DNA of 64,000 nt from Planctomycetota bacterium (GCA_012959525.1 DUDB01000029.1:58453-122452); one strand, 5' to 3'; counted from the first letter of the stretch, positions 52,962-62,622 are shown. The notes: a model not told the origin generated them from the letters alone. Made by a program: numbers and translations.

Positions 52962-54449
52962 ATGGCCTCCATTCCCAGCGACAACAGCGGCGACTCCCTG
53001 GAGGAGGTCCCGGACGGCATTCCCCCGGCCCGCGAGGTGGACCTGCCCGAGGACACCGCTCCCTCCGATCGGGACACCGCAGAAGGCCGCGTCCCTCCCC
53101 TGAGCCCCCTGCCCGGGCAGGATTTTTGGGAGGCCCTGTACAGCCGTCGCTCCGTGCGCCGCTTCGAGGACAAGCCCGTCCCGCGCGAGCTGTTGCAGCA
53201 GATTATGCACGCAGGCACCTGGGCCCCCAGCTCATGCAACTATCAGATGTGGGATCTGGTTGCCGTGGACGACACCGAGGTCAACGCTCAACTCGGCGCC
53301 CTCTCCACCCAGCTCGCCAACGCGCCGGTCAACATCGTCGTGGCGTACGGTCGAGATTTCTCCCGAGAGAACGACGCGGGTATCCAGTCCGCCAGCGCCC
53401 TGATCCAGAACATGAGCTTGGCCGCCGGCGTCCTGGGCTTGGGTACTTTTTGGATCACGCAGACGGGCGGAGCGGACAAGGTCCGCGAGGTTGTGGGCCT
53501 GCCACCAGATCGCATGGTGATCGCAGTCCTAGCCGTGGGTTGGCCACGCTCCACTCCGGGCAAGGGACCGCGTCGACGCCCTCTCTCGGACGTGGCCCAC
53601 TTCAACCACTACGGTGGCCGGCCGATTCCCTCATCCCCCGACCCGCGCGACTGGGAGCCCGACCTGCTGGCCATCTACCAGCGTGCGCGGGTGCTGAATG
53701 GGCTACGTCACAACAAGCCCCGGGCCTGGGAAGAGCGCGCCCTCTTGCGAGCGCTGGAGCGCTTCGTGCCTCCGGCTGACCCGAGTGGCACGTCGAGGTG
53801 GCTGGACGTCTTGCCCTGCACGGGAATTCTCACGGCACGCATGGGGCGCGAGCGCTCCGGCTACGCCTTCGAAGTGCTCGAACGCACGACCGAGGTGGCG
53901 CGGTTCGTCGCAGGACGACTGCCGGGCGACGTCCCCACCCACCTGTGGCCCGGCGCAGAGGGCGAGGGTCCCGCCGAGGGGAGCTTCGATCAGATCACGT
54001 GCCTGTTCCGGTTGGAGGGCATGCCCCCCACCGAGCAGGGCCAGTTACTGAGCGCCATGGCCCGCTGGCTCAAGCCAGGCGGACGCCTGCTCCTGGGCTT
54101 CGTGAGCTCACATTCCTTCCATGGCAGCGTGGAATCGGTGCGCAGACGGGGGAGTGGTCCCGGCGGCGTGGAGTACGTCCTCTCTCCCGATCCCAGCATC
54201 GGCCCTTTCCAGGCCCTGGCGCCGCGCGCGGTGCATGACCTCGTACGAGCCGCCGGCTTGAGCGTCAAGCATCGCCTCGGTCTGCAGGCTCTGCCCCAAC
54301 CCGAGGAGCTGGACTTCCGCACCCGGAACTTCCGTCCCCTGACCCAGACCATCGCGCGCACCGTGGGCAAAGCCTGCCTAGGCATTGAGTCCATCCCGGG
54401 TGTGCAGAGTACCTGGGGCCGTTTTCAGTTCATGGAGCTGACGCGCTAG
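52962..54449 (+). CDS. Nitroreductase-methyltransferase fusion protein
   Basis: The product is 495 residues from the ATG at 52962, with GGGGAGG about 9 bases upstream; ATGs at 52920/52923 are alternatives. Residues ~50-235 form an FMN nitroreductase domain (LYSRRSVRRFEDKPVPRELL, GTWAPSSCNYQMWDL, DKVREVVGLPPDRMVIAVL). Residues ~270-495 form a SAM-methyltransferase-like domain. Its glycine-rich SAM loop is degenerate (WLDVLPCTGIL), and the later MARWLKPGGRLLLGF is typical. The two enzyme classes are not usually fused. No pathway is suggested by neighbours. Confidence 0.85.
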   Translation: MASIPSDNSGDSLEEVPDGIPPAREVDLPEDTAPSDRDTAEGRVPPLSPLPGQDFWEALYSRRSVRRFEDKPVPRELLQQIMHAGTWAPSSCNYQMWDLVAVDDTEVNAQLGALSTQLANAPVNIVVAYGRDFSRENDAGIQSASALIQNMSLAAGVLGLGTFWITQTGGADKVREVVGLPPDRMVIAVLAVGWPRSTPGKGPRRRPLSDVAHFNHYGGRPIPSSPDPRDWEPDLLAIYQRARVLNGLRHNKPRAWEERALLRALERFVPPADPSGTSRWLDVLPCTGILTARMGRERSGYAFEVLERTTEVARFVAGRLPGDVPTHLWPGAEGEGPAEGSFDQITCLFRLEGMPPTEQGQLLSAMARWLKPGGRLLLGFVSSHSFHGSVESVRRRGSGPGGVEYVLSPDPSIGPFQALAPRAVHDLVRAAGLSVKHRLGLQALPQPEELDFRTRNFRPLTQTIARTVGKACLGIESIPGVQSTWGRFQFMELTR

Positions 54450-54450
54450 C

Positions 54451-55083
54451 TCAGCGTCGCACGAACCGCGACCAGTGCTCGCCGTGCTCTCGCTTTTCGA
54501 TGGAGTGGGCCACCGGCGCGTGCTCCAACAGCTTGAGAGAATCTCCGAACAAGGCCTCGACCTGCGTCACGTCCAGACTGTGGGGTGGTCCGCCGGCCTC
54601 ACGGGGTTTACCCACGGGGAAGAGCAGGCAAACGAACTGGCCGCCGGGGCGCAGGGCGCGCAGGACCAGGTCTACGAACTGCGGTCGTTGTGCCAGGTCG
54701 ATCGCGCACAGGAACGTGTGATCAAAGACCAGATCCACATCGGGCTCACCGGATGCGGGAGCCCAGCCCAAGGCGTCACCCAACAGGTACTCACCTCCAA
54801 GGGGCTGGAGACCTGAGTTGACGAGCCCTTCAAGGGCGGGCACCTGGTCGAGGGCCGTCACCACCCAGCCGATCCGTGCCAGGGCGAGGGCATCGTGGCC
54901 ACGGCCACAACCAGGAACCAGGGCGCGAGCGCCGGGAGTGGGTACGGCCAGCTCTCCCGCACCCAGACGCACCGCCAGCTCGGGGTGCTCAGCGCCGTGG
55001 TCCCAGGGGGTGTCCCCATCGGCGTAGTGCTGGGCCCAGTCGACTGGCGGATCGGGGCTGGCGGGTTGGGCAGGGTCGGACAT
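54451..55083 (-). CDS. TPMT-family SAM methyltransferase
   Basis: The product is 210 residues. It follows the thiopurine S-methyltransferase family: DWAQHYADGDTPWDHGAEHP, ALVPGCGRGHDALALARIG, LVFDHTFLCAID and LRALRPGGQFVCLLFP. It probably methylates a sulfur, selenium or halide compound; the substrate is unknown. It converges with the nitroreductase fusion, with one base between the stops. Confidence 0.88.
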   Translation of the reverse strand: MSDPAQPASPDPPVDWAQHYADGDTPWDHGAEHPELAVRLGAGELAVPTPGARALVPGCGRGHDALALARIGWVVTALDQVPALEGLVNSGLQPLGGEYLLGDALGWAPASGEPDVDLVFDHTFLCAIDLAQRPQFVDLVLRALRPGGQFVCLLFPVGKPREAGGPPHSLDVTQVEALFGDSLKLLEHAPVAHSIEKREHGEHWSRFVRR

Positions 55084-55109
55084 GGACGGTAGGTGGATCG
55101 CAGACTCGC

Positions 55110-56741
55110 CTACCGTAGCGCCTCGCTCTCGAAATGCACGGGTGTCATGGTGCCTCCCGTGCGCCGGGCCAGATCAGACCAGAAGATCTGCAAGCGCTTC
55201 GCCGAATCGATCAGAACCGAGTCCACGGCGATCCCGCGCCAGCGGCATTCCCACTCGAGCAGGGGCACGAGCAGCTCCATGTTGGAGTGCTCCCCCCCCG
55301 TGGGTGCGCCATCGGTGATGATGAGCAGGCTGCCAAGATCCGGATCCTGTAGGGCCACCTGCACCGCCGACCACACGTCCCCGCGGCCGCGTAGGCGAGA
55401 CGATTCGAACTCTCCCCAGGCACGGCGCACGGCTTTCGGGGTCGCGGTCACCATGCGCTTCTCCCAGGGGTCCGGCCGGGTGGCATAGGGAATCAGGTTG
55501 AACGACACCGTGCGCGGAAGCCCCTCCAGCAACGCGCGCAGCTCGCGGTCCAAGAGCTGCTTGCGGCTGACTCCACCCTTGAGGTCCATCCAGACCGAAC
55601 CCGAGAGGTCCACCAGGATCACGCTGCGGTCCGTACTGGGTCGAAGTTGGGCAAGGGTCGTCGCCACCCGGGTCTGATAGGTGTCACGACCGGGGGACAC
55701 CGCGCGCGGGGGGACCCCACCCTCGCCCAGCCGGCCCAGCCGGCCCAGCCGGCCCAGCCAATCGCGCCAGGGACGGGGGTCGTCCGAGTGTTTCAAGCCG
55801 CTGATCCCGCGCAAGATGCCCACGAGCAGGGTACGTAGGTGTCGTTGATCCTCTTCCTCCAGACGCCGGATGAGGATCGCAAGGGACGAGGCTCCGGGCT
55901 CCATGCCCAGAGCTCGGTAGGCCGCACGGCGCACGCAGGGCTGCGCGTCTGAGCTGGCCGCTTCCAGGCCCGCCAGGATCTCGGTGGCGGGAACGGGGTC
56001 GAAATCCTCCAAGCCGTCATCGCCGCGCCGCTGCTCGGCCAACAGGATCACGGCAGCGGTCCGCAACAGGGTCCGCTTCTTGTCCCGCAAGGCAGCACGT
56101 AAGTGACGCAGGGCCCGCGAGGGCTGAACGCGCATGAGGGCCGCCAGGGCATCAGCCCGCACGCGTTCCGCATGGCCCCGTCCCAGTGCGTCTTCGATCC
56201 GGCGACCGATTCGATCCCGGTCCCCCACCAGGAGCCCACGGCGCTCCAGGCGTTCGAGGGACCAGAGCAATCGCCGGCAGAGCTCCGGGTCCGAGCGCTT
56301 CATCGCGCGCACCAGCTGTTCTCCGTTCACAGGAACCTCCACGCGCCCCAGAGCCTCGGCCACGCGCAGCCGAACCGTGCTCTCCCGATGGCCCAAACCG
56401 GGCCGACCCAAGAGAAGGTCCAGCCCCTTTGGGCAGGACACGCCGGCAAGCCTCAGTTGAGCCACGTCCGCTACTTCCGACTCCTCATCCTCCAGGGCTT
56501 CGAGCACCCAACCCCAGGCTTGCGGCCAGTTCAGTTCCGCTGCAAGGCTGACACCGTAGCGCCGGGTCTCGGGGCGCAGATGGTCCAGGCGCATCTGGAT
56601 TTCCTTGATCTTCTCTCGATCCGGTTTCTCCCCGTCCGGGCAAGAGGCAGCCCAGCCCGCCCCTCCCAAAGAACTCACGATCCAAAGCCAAAGCCAAAGC
56701 CTGCATAACCACGCGCCCATCCCGCTTGCCCTCGTTTCCAT
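55110..56741 (-). CDS. Exported HEAT-repeat and VWA-domain protein
   Basis: The product is 543 residues. The ATG at 56741 has GGAGG 6 bases upstream; a start at 56720 is also possible. The signal peptide is residues ~8-31 (LWLWLWIVSSLGGAGWAA). HEAT-like helical repeats (~45-340) come before a VWA domain with MIDAS motif DLSGS and LIITDGAPTGGEHSN (~375-543). The VWA domain likely binds a partner protein. A LGR tripeptide repeat lies between the two parts. Confidence 0.85.
   Translation of the reverse strand: METRASGMGAWLCRLWLWLWIVSSLGGAGWAASCPDGEKPDREKIKEIQMRLDHLRPETRRYGVSLAAELNWPQAWGWVLEALEDEESEVADVAQLRLAGVSCPKGLDLLLGRPGLGHRESTVRLRVAEALGRVEVPVNGEQLVRAMKRSDPELCRRLLWSLERLERRGLLVGDRDRIGRRIEDALGRGHAERVRADALAALMRVQPSRALRHLRAALRDKKRTLLRTAAVILLAEQRRGDDGLEDFDPVPATEILAGLEAASSDAQPCVRRAAYRALGMEPGASSLAILIRRLEEEDQRHLRTLLVGILRGISGLKHSDDPRPWRDWLGRLGRLGRLGEGGVPPRAVSPGRDTYQTRVATTLAQLRPSTDRSVILVDLSGSVWMDLKGGVSRKQLLDRELRALLEGLPRTVSFNLIPYATRPDPWEKRMVTATPKAVRRAWGEFESSRLRGRGDVWSAVQVALQDPDLGSLLIITDGAPTGGEHSNMELLVPLLEWECRWRGIAVDSVLIDSAKRLQIFWSDLARRTGGTMTPVHFESEALR
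55726..55760 (-). repeat. 9-bp tandem repeat in the HEAT/VWA gene
   Basis: Units of CAGCCGGCC repeat about four times and encode (LGR)n between the two domains. Confidence 0.8.
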
Positions 56742-56842
56742 GGAATACCTCCATGGAGAGGACGCTCCTCCCGCGACGTGGTTTCACACTTGGCACAGCG
56801 ATCCGGCCGGCACACTCGGGCCGCGCTACCAATCCCGTGGGA

Positions 56843-58444
56843 TCAGTCCGTGGAACCGTAAATCGTCCGCCTGTCACCCGAGTCGACCCAGGTAGGCGGA
56901 AGAGTCGAGGCACTCGAGAACGTGCGCCGCACGCGCTCATGCAGACCGAAGGCCTTGGCCTCCCAGGCCCTGCGCTTGTAGCTGCCGTTCTCCAGGTGCT
57001 CTTGGGCACGCTTCTCCCACCAACCGATGCGCCCGCGGGCCAGACCGTAGGACAGGGTCACGTAGTGCTGGTACTTGCGCCGCACCTCGGACACGCTCTC
57101 GGGGATGTTGCCGGGCCAGGTCTCTTCGAGGTGGTACTCGCCGATGGAGCCCCACTCGGGCAGGCTCGTCGGCCCCTTGTAGCCCAGCTCCACGGCCTGG
57201 TCCCACATGGGCGTGCCCGGGATGGGTCTGTAGGGCCAAGCGTTGGGCCGCGAGAGGGGCGCGGCGTTGTGGACCCGCAGACACTGGTCGAGGGTGGACA
57301 TCATCGACTCCTCGGACTCGCCCGGGTAGCCCACGATGTAGGTGATCGAGCCCTGGATTCCGCGCCGGTCCATCTCCACGGCGGCCTGCACGTTGTCTTC
57401 GCCATGGATGGGCTTGCCGATGATCTTCATCATCTCGTCCTCGCCTGCCTCAGCGCCCATCTCGTGCACGTACATACCCGAGTCCGCCATCATGTCGAGG
57501 GTGTCGGACTTGTACTGCAGAATCGAGTGCGTCTCGATGAAGCAGTTCCAGCCGAACTTGAGGTCGCGATTCAGCATGCCCTCGGCGAAACCGCGCGCAC
57601 GCTTTTCGTTCACACCCCAGTTGGCGTCATGGAAGCGCACCGCGTCAAAACCCCAGCGATCGTGCAGCTCTTCCAAATCGTCGAGCATGCGCTCGGCGGG
57701 TACGGGCTTCCAGCGCCGGTCCGTGACGGCGGGCGAGCAGCAGAACCCACAGGGCTCGGGACAGCCGTAGCTGCCGAAGTAGGTGATGCCGAAGTACGGC
57801 TTGTCGTAACCGATCCAGGGCGGGGAGTTGAGCCGGATCACATCGCGCACCGACTCGGGCCGCATCTGGGCCAAACGGTAGGGCTCGATGTCGAGCATGT
57901 GCCAGGGCATGGGCAGGATCTCGTCCCAGCCCACCACCGCACGCCGCTCGGTATTGTGGACCACCCCATCGCGCCAGAGGGCCAGCCCGGGAACCTCTTC
58001 GAGGTTCGAGCCCGCGTCGATGGCACGCACCAGGTCGCGGAAGGTCAGCTCGCCCTGGCCCAGAACCACGGCGTCGTAGAGACCGGTCTCCAGCATCAGA
58101 TCGGGGCGCACGGAGGCGAACCAACCGCCGATCACCGCGGGTAGGTCCGGGTGCTTGGCCTTGACCTTGGTCATGGCCTGATAGCCATCGTTGACCATGT
58201 AGCCCAGGATGCCGGTGGTGCCCACCATCATCGCGCCCTCGCACATGTCGATCAGCTTCTTGTGACCCTCGTCGCCGGTGTAGAGGCTGCCATCCAGGAT
58301 CTCGACCTCGTAGCCGTCGGCCAAGGGGTAGGCGGCGATGGTCAGCATCTCCAGGGGCAGCATGTCCTTGCTGGACTCCCGCCCGTGACTCACGTTCACC
58401 TGCTTGGGCTGGTAGAGGACAATTCTGTTCTTACGTTGGATCAT
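56843..58444 (-). CDS. Cobalamin-binding-domain radical SAM protein
   Basis: The product is 533 residues. The N-terminal B12-binding Rossmann-like domain (~1-140) has VVLGQGELTF at its end. The radical SAM cluster motif is C-x3-C-x2-C in SYGCPEPCGFCCSP (~215). VGYPGESEESMMSTLDQC and RPIPGTPMWDQAVELGY are typical of this B12-dependent group. It probably methylates or rearranges an unactivated carbon; the substrate is unknown. pdxA starts about 1.1 kb away on the same strand, with 31 bases between the genes. Confidence 0.92.
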   Translation of the reverse strand: MIQRKNRIVLYQPKQVNVSHGRESSKDMLPLEMLTIAAYPLADGYEVEILDGSLYTGDEGHKKLIDMCEGAMMVGTTGILGYMVNDGYQAMTKVKAKHPDLPAVIGGWFASVRPDLMLETGLYDAVVLGQGELTFRDLVRAIDAGSNLEEVPGLALWRDGVVHNTERRAVVGWDEILPMPWHMLDIEPYRLAQMRPESVRDVIRLNSPPWIGYDKPYFGITYFGSYGCPEPCGFCCSPAVTDRRWKPVPAERMLDDLEELHDRWGFDAVRFHDANWGVNEKRARGFAEGMLNRDLKFGWNCFIETHSILQYKSDTLDMMADSGMYVHEMGAEAGEDEMMKIIGKPIHGEDNVQAAVEMDRRGIQGSITYIVGYPGESEESMMSTLDQCLRVHNAAPLSRPNAWPYRPIPGTPMWDQAVELGYKGPTSLPEWGSIGEYHLEETWPGNIPESVSEVRRKYQHYVTLSYGLARGRIGWWEKRAQEHLENGSYKRRAWEAKAFGLHERVRRTFSSASTLPPTWVDSGDRRTIYGSTD

Positions 58445-58475
58445 GGCGGGGTCCCCGGTCTTCGGTGCGTAACCC

Positions 58476-59531
58476 TCACGTGGAGGAGAGACTATCGCAG
58501 TCTACCCCCTCCAGCGCGTCGGAAGGACCTTCTTCCTGAGCCGGATGGAAACCGAACGCCCCGCGGGCCGCCATCTGCACGGCGATGCGCAGATTGCGGG
58601 GGTCCGCTCGGCCCGAACCGGCGATGTCGAACGCCGTCCCGTGCACCGGACTGAGACGACGGTAGGGCAGTCCGGCGAGCAGGGTCACACCCCTGCCCTC
58701 CGACAGGAGCTTCACCGGAATGAACCCCTGGTCGTGATAGAGGGCCAGGACCCCGTCCCACTGTCCGTTCGCCCCTTCAAGAAAAACGCTGTCGGGTGAG
58801 ATCGGTCCGTGGACCGACATCCCCCGGGCTCGGGCCTCGGCCACAGCGGGTGCGATCTCGTCGGTCTCCTCGGAGCCGAACAGTCCACCCTCTCCCGCGT
58901 GGGGGTTCAGTCCCGCCACGGCCAGGCGCGGGGCGGGGATGCCCTCGGCCCGCAGGGTGGAGTCGAACAGGCGCAGCCGCTCCACGATCGTCGTGCGCCG
59001 CACCTCTTTCAGGGCGGCCGCCAGGGGCAGATGGCGGGAGAGGAGCATCACGCGCAGGTTCCCCGCGAAGGCCACCATCTCGCACTGCTTGGCCCCGGCC
59101 CACCGGCCGAGGAGCTCGGTCTGACCCTCGACCACTTCCCCCGCCAGGTGCAGGGCCTCCTTGCACACCGGCGCCGTGACAAGGGCTGCAACGTCCCCCG
59201 CCTGGGCCATATCCGCCCCGCAGCGCAAGGCGGCCAGAGCCGTGCGGCCGCAGTCGGCCTGGGCGCTGCCCATGGTCACGCGCCCGCTACCCGGGGTCGC
59301 GCACCACAGGTGGGTGGTCGAATCAGGGGAGTCCGGCCCCTGCCAGAACGCGAGGCCTTCGGGTTTCAGATCCTCCGGCCCCACCACAACGAGTTGCACG
59401 TCGCGAGCCAGTGCATCGTCCTTCAATAGTGCTTGGACCAGTTCCGGCCCGATGCCCGCCGGATCCCCGATGGTCAGGGCGATCCTCGCCCGCGTGTTCC
59501 GATGGGGCGTGAGAGTGGAGTCCGATTCCAT
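58476..59531 (-). CDS. pdxA: 4-hydroxythreonine-4-phosphate dehydrogenase
   Basis: The enzyme belongs to pyridoxal phosphate synthesis (DXP-dependent route). It has 351 residues. Motifs are IALTIGDPAGIGPELV, VTAPVCKEALHLAG, AGLNPHAGEGGLFGSEE with a metal-binding His, HGPISPDSVF, and LALYHDQGFIPVKLLSEGRG with a second metal-binding His and the PLP-precursor site. No pdxJ is visible here. Confidence 0.95.
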   Translation of the reverse strand: MESDSTLTPHRNTRARIALTIGDPAGIGPELVQALLKDDALARDVQLVVVGPEDLKPEGLAFWQGPDSPDSTTHLWCATPGSGRVTMGSAQADCGRTALAALRCGADMAQAGDVAALVTAPVCKEALHLAGEVVEGQTELLGRWAGAKQCEMVAFAGNLRVMLLSRHLPLAAALKEVRRTTIVERLRLFDSTLRAEGIPAPRLAVAGLNPHAGEGGLFGSEETDEIAPAVAEARARGMSVHGPISPDSVFLEGANGQWDGVLALYHDQGFIPVKLLSEGRGVTLLAGLPYRRLSPVHGTAFDIAGSGRADPRNLRIAVQMAARGAFGFHPAQEEGPSDALEGVDCDSLSST

Positions 59532-59640
59532 GGGAGCATCCTAGCAGCCATTCTGCCTCGGAGAGAATCGGCCAAGGCCGCGATTGCACTCTGAGGCAAT
59601 TCTGATGCACACCCTGGGGATGGCTCCGAATCCAATCTCT

Positions 59641-60363
59641 TCAACTCCTGAGCCTTGGGGCCTTGCCTTGACTCCGCTGGCGAGCGGTATCGAGACTCTG
59701 GGACTCAACGGGAGTGGGAGGTGCACCCCCAGCGCTCCCAGCGCTCCCAGCGCTCCCACCACGAAGTGCGGCCAGGGCCGCAAGTAGCGAGAAGAGGCCA
59801 AGCCAGGCACCTGCATGCCGCGCCCGTTGGGCATTGGCGAAACCCGGCTGCAATGACTCTGAGATCCCAGCGAGCTGGGTCGATGCGTGGACGGGCCGGT
59901 CATCGGCATAGATCGCCGCATGGCGAGCGTTCGCTCCCTCGTACACGCCAGCGATCTCAGCCTCGGTCAGCTGCGTCGTATCCGCTATGGCACCCGCGAG
60001 GTCGTGAGCCATCCGGCTGTTCAGGTTCATGAAGGACCACGTGCCCCAGGCCATGAAGCCGAAGGCCAGGACAATCGTCGCACCAATAACCCTGTCGGTG
60101 CTGCGCCTCTCACGCGTCCTCATCGCTACAACAAAGAAGGCCAAGAACACCCCTGCGCTGACGGCCAGTCCGATCAAGAGGCTCCGGTCAGCAACGGAGA
60201 GCGCGTTGGCTAGCTCCTCCGGAGCAACCCTTCCGTTCGAGCTGGTAAACAGGATGTTGGCCTGGCGCAATTCCAGGTAGCGCGAGATCAGGCCAGCAAG
60301 CGCTGGAACGAGCCCGCCCAGCAAGAATTTGCAGCCCACGCGGTCTCTGCTGGTTCTCTCCAT
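59641..60363 (-). CDS. Multi-pass membrane protein, function unknown
   Basis: The product is 240 residues from the ATG at 60363 (MERTSRDRVGCKF). About four hydrophobic helices are visible: near 10-28, 55-78, 88-112 and 185-205. A non-conserved tail follows with (GSA)n repeats encoded by a 9-base tandem at about 59729-59757. No family is recognised. Confidence 0.7.
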   Translation of the reverse strand: MERTSRDRVGCKFLLGGLVPALAGLISRYLELRQANILFTSSNGRVAPEELANALSVADRSLLIGLAVSAGVFLAFFVVAMRTRERRSTDRVIGATIVLAFGFMAWGTWSFMNLNSRMAHDLAGAIADTTQLTEAEIAGVYEGANARHAAIYADDRPVHASTQLAGISESLQPGFANAQRARHAGAWLGLFSLLAALAALRGGSAGSAGSAGGAPPTPVESQSLDTARQRSQGKAPRLRS

Positions 60364-60438
60364 GCAAAGAGCTATACAAGACCATCGCGCTTGTAACAAA
60401 GGTCATGGGCGGGGGCCCGGGCAGGACTTCGGAGTCGG

Positions 60439-61464
60439 CTAGTCCTTGAGCTTGTCAAGCATGGCGATCTGATCCTCAATGGACCCGTCCATGAATGAGC
60501 TGAAGGCGGCATAGAACTCCTGCTTGTCTTGCATGCCGACGAACCTGGACAGTGCGGCCTCCCAGCCGAGCTCCGTGACGGAGGGGTAGAACTTATCGCG
60601 CAGAGCTGAGACCCGTCGCGTGGAAGACTCGTGGATCATGAACGCAACGGCCCAGGCTCCCCTGTCGTAGGCAAGCTCGCGGTGGTACTCGATGGTCTTC
60701 CCCGGGGCAGAGTCGACGTCCTCCATGTCCGCAATCGACAGCGCAGGGTCTTCGACACGGCACGCGCTCTCCATACACCTTTCCATGACTCCGTGAAGAT
60801 CCCGCCAACCTTGCTGCGCGGGCAACCAGGCCTCGGCGAATACGGCCCCCCCTTCCATCATCCAGGTCGGCGTCGAGCCAAAGGAACTCTGAAAGACGTG
60901 CGTGTATTCATGGATCCCCCTGAGGGTCGGATCGGGAACAGGATCCGTTTCAAAAAACCACTTGTGGATGTTGATGAACACGAGATCCGCTCGCGGTGGA
61001 GTCGTGTCTTGCAGGTAGGAGAGATAGGCCTCCGATTCGTCCCGCTCCGCAACATCCAGGAAGCGTGACTCCACATAGTCTGCGCAGTCTTCAAGCCGCA
61101 TTCCATCGGGGAAGGTGCGGGAGCCGCAGTACTCCTCCACGAAGGCCCGCTTGGCTGCGGGATCGATCTCGGCTCCCTCGTAGCTACCTGTTATCCAGAC
61201 GTGCGTTGGCCCATAGCTGCCCCAGTAGGCGCGAGCTGTCTCGATACCGTCCCTTACGCGCTCCAGCCAGATGGGGTCATATCCGTCGAGCAGGTGATAG
61301 ACGGGCCCGGCCTCCAGCGCCACAAGGGGCTCGAACGCAGGCCGGGTATCCGACTGACGCCTGAGATTCCGGCCCGGCTCCTGACAACTGGTCAGTACCA
61401 AGAGGGTGAATAGGAGGTGAAGCGTTGTCCGCGCGGGAACCTCTTGGGGCGTCTTCATTTCCAA
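60439..61464 (-). CDS. Lipoprotein with a gluzincin-type metallopeptidase motif
   Basis: The product is 341 residues from MEMKTPQEV; an internal ATG two codons on is equally likely. The signal ends in lipobox LTSC (C27). HEYTH (185-189) followed by WMMEGGAVFAEAW, with E204 as likely third zinc ligand, gives the gluzincin HExxH...E arrangement. The spacing is 14 residues. The rest is not recognised. It is probably a periplasmic peptidase of unknown target. Confidence 0.8.
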   Translation of the reverse strand: MEMKTPQEVPARTTLHLLFTLLVLTSCQEPGRNLRRQSDTRPAFEPLVALEAGPVYHLLDGYDPIWLERVRDGIETARAYWGSYGPTHVWITGSYEGAEIDPAAKRAFVEEYCGSRTFPDGMRLEDCADYVESRFLDVAERDESEAYLSYLQDTTPPRADLVFINIHKWFFETDPVPDPTLRGIHEYTHVFQSSFGSTPTWMMEGGAVFAEAWLPAQQGWRDLHGVMERCMESACRVEDPALSIADMEDVDSAPGKTIEYHRELAYDRGAWAVAFMIHESSTRRVSALRDKFYPSVTELGWEAALSRFVGMQDKQEFYAAFSSFMDGSIEDQIAMLDKLKD

Positions 61465-61531
61465 AGCGTAGCAAGCTCCCGCGAACGAACCGGCTTCACC
61501 TCCTGCGATTCCCGCCTGATAGGATCAGGCC

Positions 61532-62287
61532 ATGGTTGGAGTCAAAGACAAGATCGCACTGGTTACCGGGGCCGGACGTGGGATCGGTCGCGCCACGGCG
61601 AAGATACTGGCGGCACGCGGTGCTCGCGTGATGGCCGTTTCCCGCAGCGAAGAGGAGCTGGCTTCCTTGGGCCTGGAGCACGTCGCAGCAGATCTCAGCA
61701 CTCTTGAGGGCTGCACCCTCGCCGTGAATGAAACCGTGGAGCGGCTGGGTCCCATCGACATTCTCGTCTGCAACCACGGCATCGGCTCCGCACACGAACA
61801 GGTTGTCTGGGAGCAGGACCCGGATGTGTGGGCCCAGACCATGCGCGTGAATCTCGACGGACCGTTTCATCTGTCGCGCCTGGTGCTCCCCGGCATGGTG
61901 GAGCGCCGCGGTGGGCGCCTGGTCTTCACGAGCTCGACGGCGGGACAGATAGCCGAAGCAGCCGGCAGTGCCTACACCAGCTCCAAGCACGGACTGTTGG
62001 GCTTGATGCGCTCGGTTGCGGTGGATGGCGGCCCCTACAACGTTACCTCGAACGCCGTCCTGCCCGGTTGGGTACGTACGGCCATGGCGGATCTTTCCGC
62101 CCGGGCTGAAGCGGACGAGCGCGGTCTCTCCGTGGACGAGATCTGGCAGGAGCGCGCGGCGCTCTACCCACCCGGTCGCGTGCCCACCGCCGACGAGGTC
62201 GCCCACCTGATCGCATTCCTCGCCTCGGATGAAGCCAGCGGCATCAGCGGCCAGGCCATCAAGGTCGCTCTCGGGGACCTGACCTAG
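61532..62287 (+). CDS. Short-chain dehydrogenase/reductase
   Basis: The product is 251 residues from the ATG at 61532. Nucleotide motif ALVTGAGRGIGRATA (TGxxxGIG) and NHGIG come first. Catalytic Ser is in FTSSTAGQ and YxxxK in AYTSSKHGLLG. NAVLPGWVRTAM matches the FabG-like SDR family. The C-terminus GISGQAIKVALGDLT is also typical. The substrate cannot be set from sequence. Confidence 0.92.
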   Translation: MVGVKDKIALVTGAGRGIGRATAKILAARGARVMAVSRSEEELASLGLEHVAADLSTLEGCTLAVNETVERLGPIDILVCNHGIGSAHEQVVWEQDPDVWAQTMRVNLDGPFHLSRLVLPGMVERRGGRLVFTSSTAGQIAEAAGSAYTSSKHGLLGLMRSVAVDGGPYNVTSNAVLPGWVRTAMADLSARAEADERGLSVDEIWQERAALYPPGRVPTADEVAHLIAFLASDEASGISGQAIKVALGDLT

Positions 62288-62325
62288 GCGCCCGCGCCTG
62301 AGATCTCTAATCCGCTTGGTCTACT

Positions 62326-62553
62326 TCAGGCGCCCTCTTCTGGTTTGGAGATGTGCTTGTAGAGGAAGAAGCCACACCAGATTGCAACCATTTCCAATAC
62401 CAAGGTCGGCCAGTGCAGGTACTCCCTAACGGCGTTGGTTACGAACCTGTAGTCAAACTGATGAATGTAGTTCCTATGGGGCAGGAACATGAACGCCAAC
62501 ACGGTCAACCCAATGGCAACAACGAACGGATCCTTGTGCAGGTCTTTCTTCAT
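62326..62553 (-). CDS. Small membrane protein
   Basis: The product is 75 residues from the ATG at 62553 (MKKDLHKDPFVVAIG). Two hydrophobic helices (~9-25 and ~48-65) surround HRNYIHQFDYRF. Two CDS of unrelated type flank it. The function is not known. The upstream region contains a 17-base repeat (62606-62622). Confidence 0.6.
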   Translation of the reverse strand: MKKDLHKDPFVVAIGLTVLAFMFLPHRNYIHQFDYRFVTNAVREYLHWPTLVLEMVAIWCGFFLYKHISKPEEGA

Positions 62554-62605
62554 GTCATTGTTCCCAAATCCTACCAACCTCCAACCTCAGCGGAGAACTT
62601 CGCGT

Positions 62606-62622
62606 TGATGGGACTGCTTCAG
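62606..62622. repeat. 17-bp dispersed repeat, copy 1
   Basis: TGATGGGACTGCTTCAG matches 63234-63250 with one mismatch. Both copies lie in intergenic DNA of the variable tail. Confidence 0.65.
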
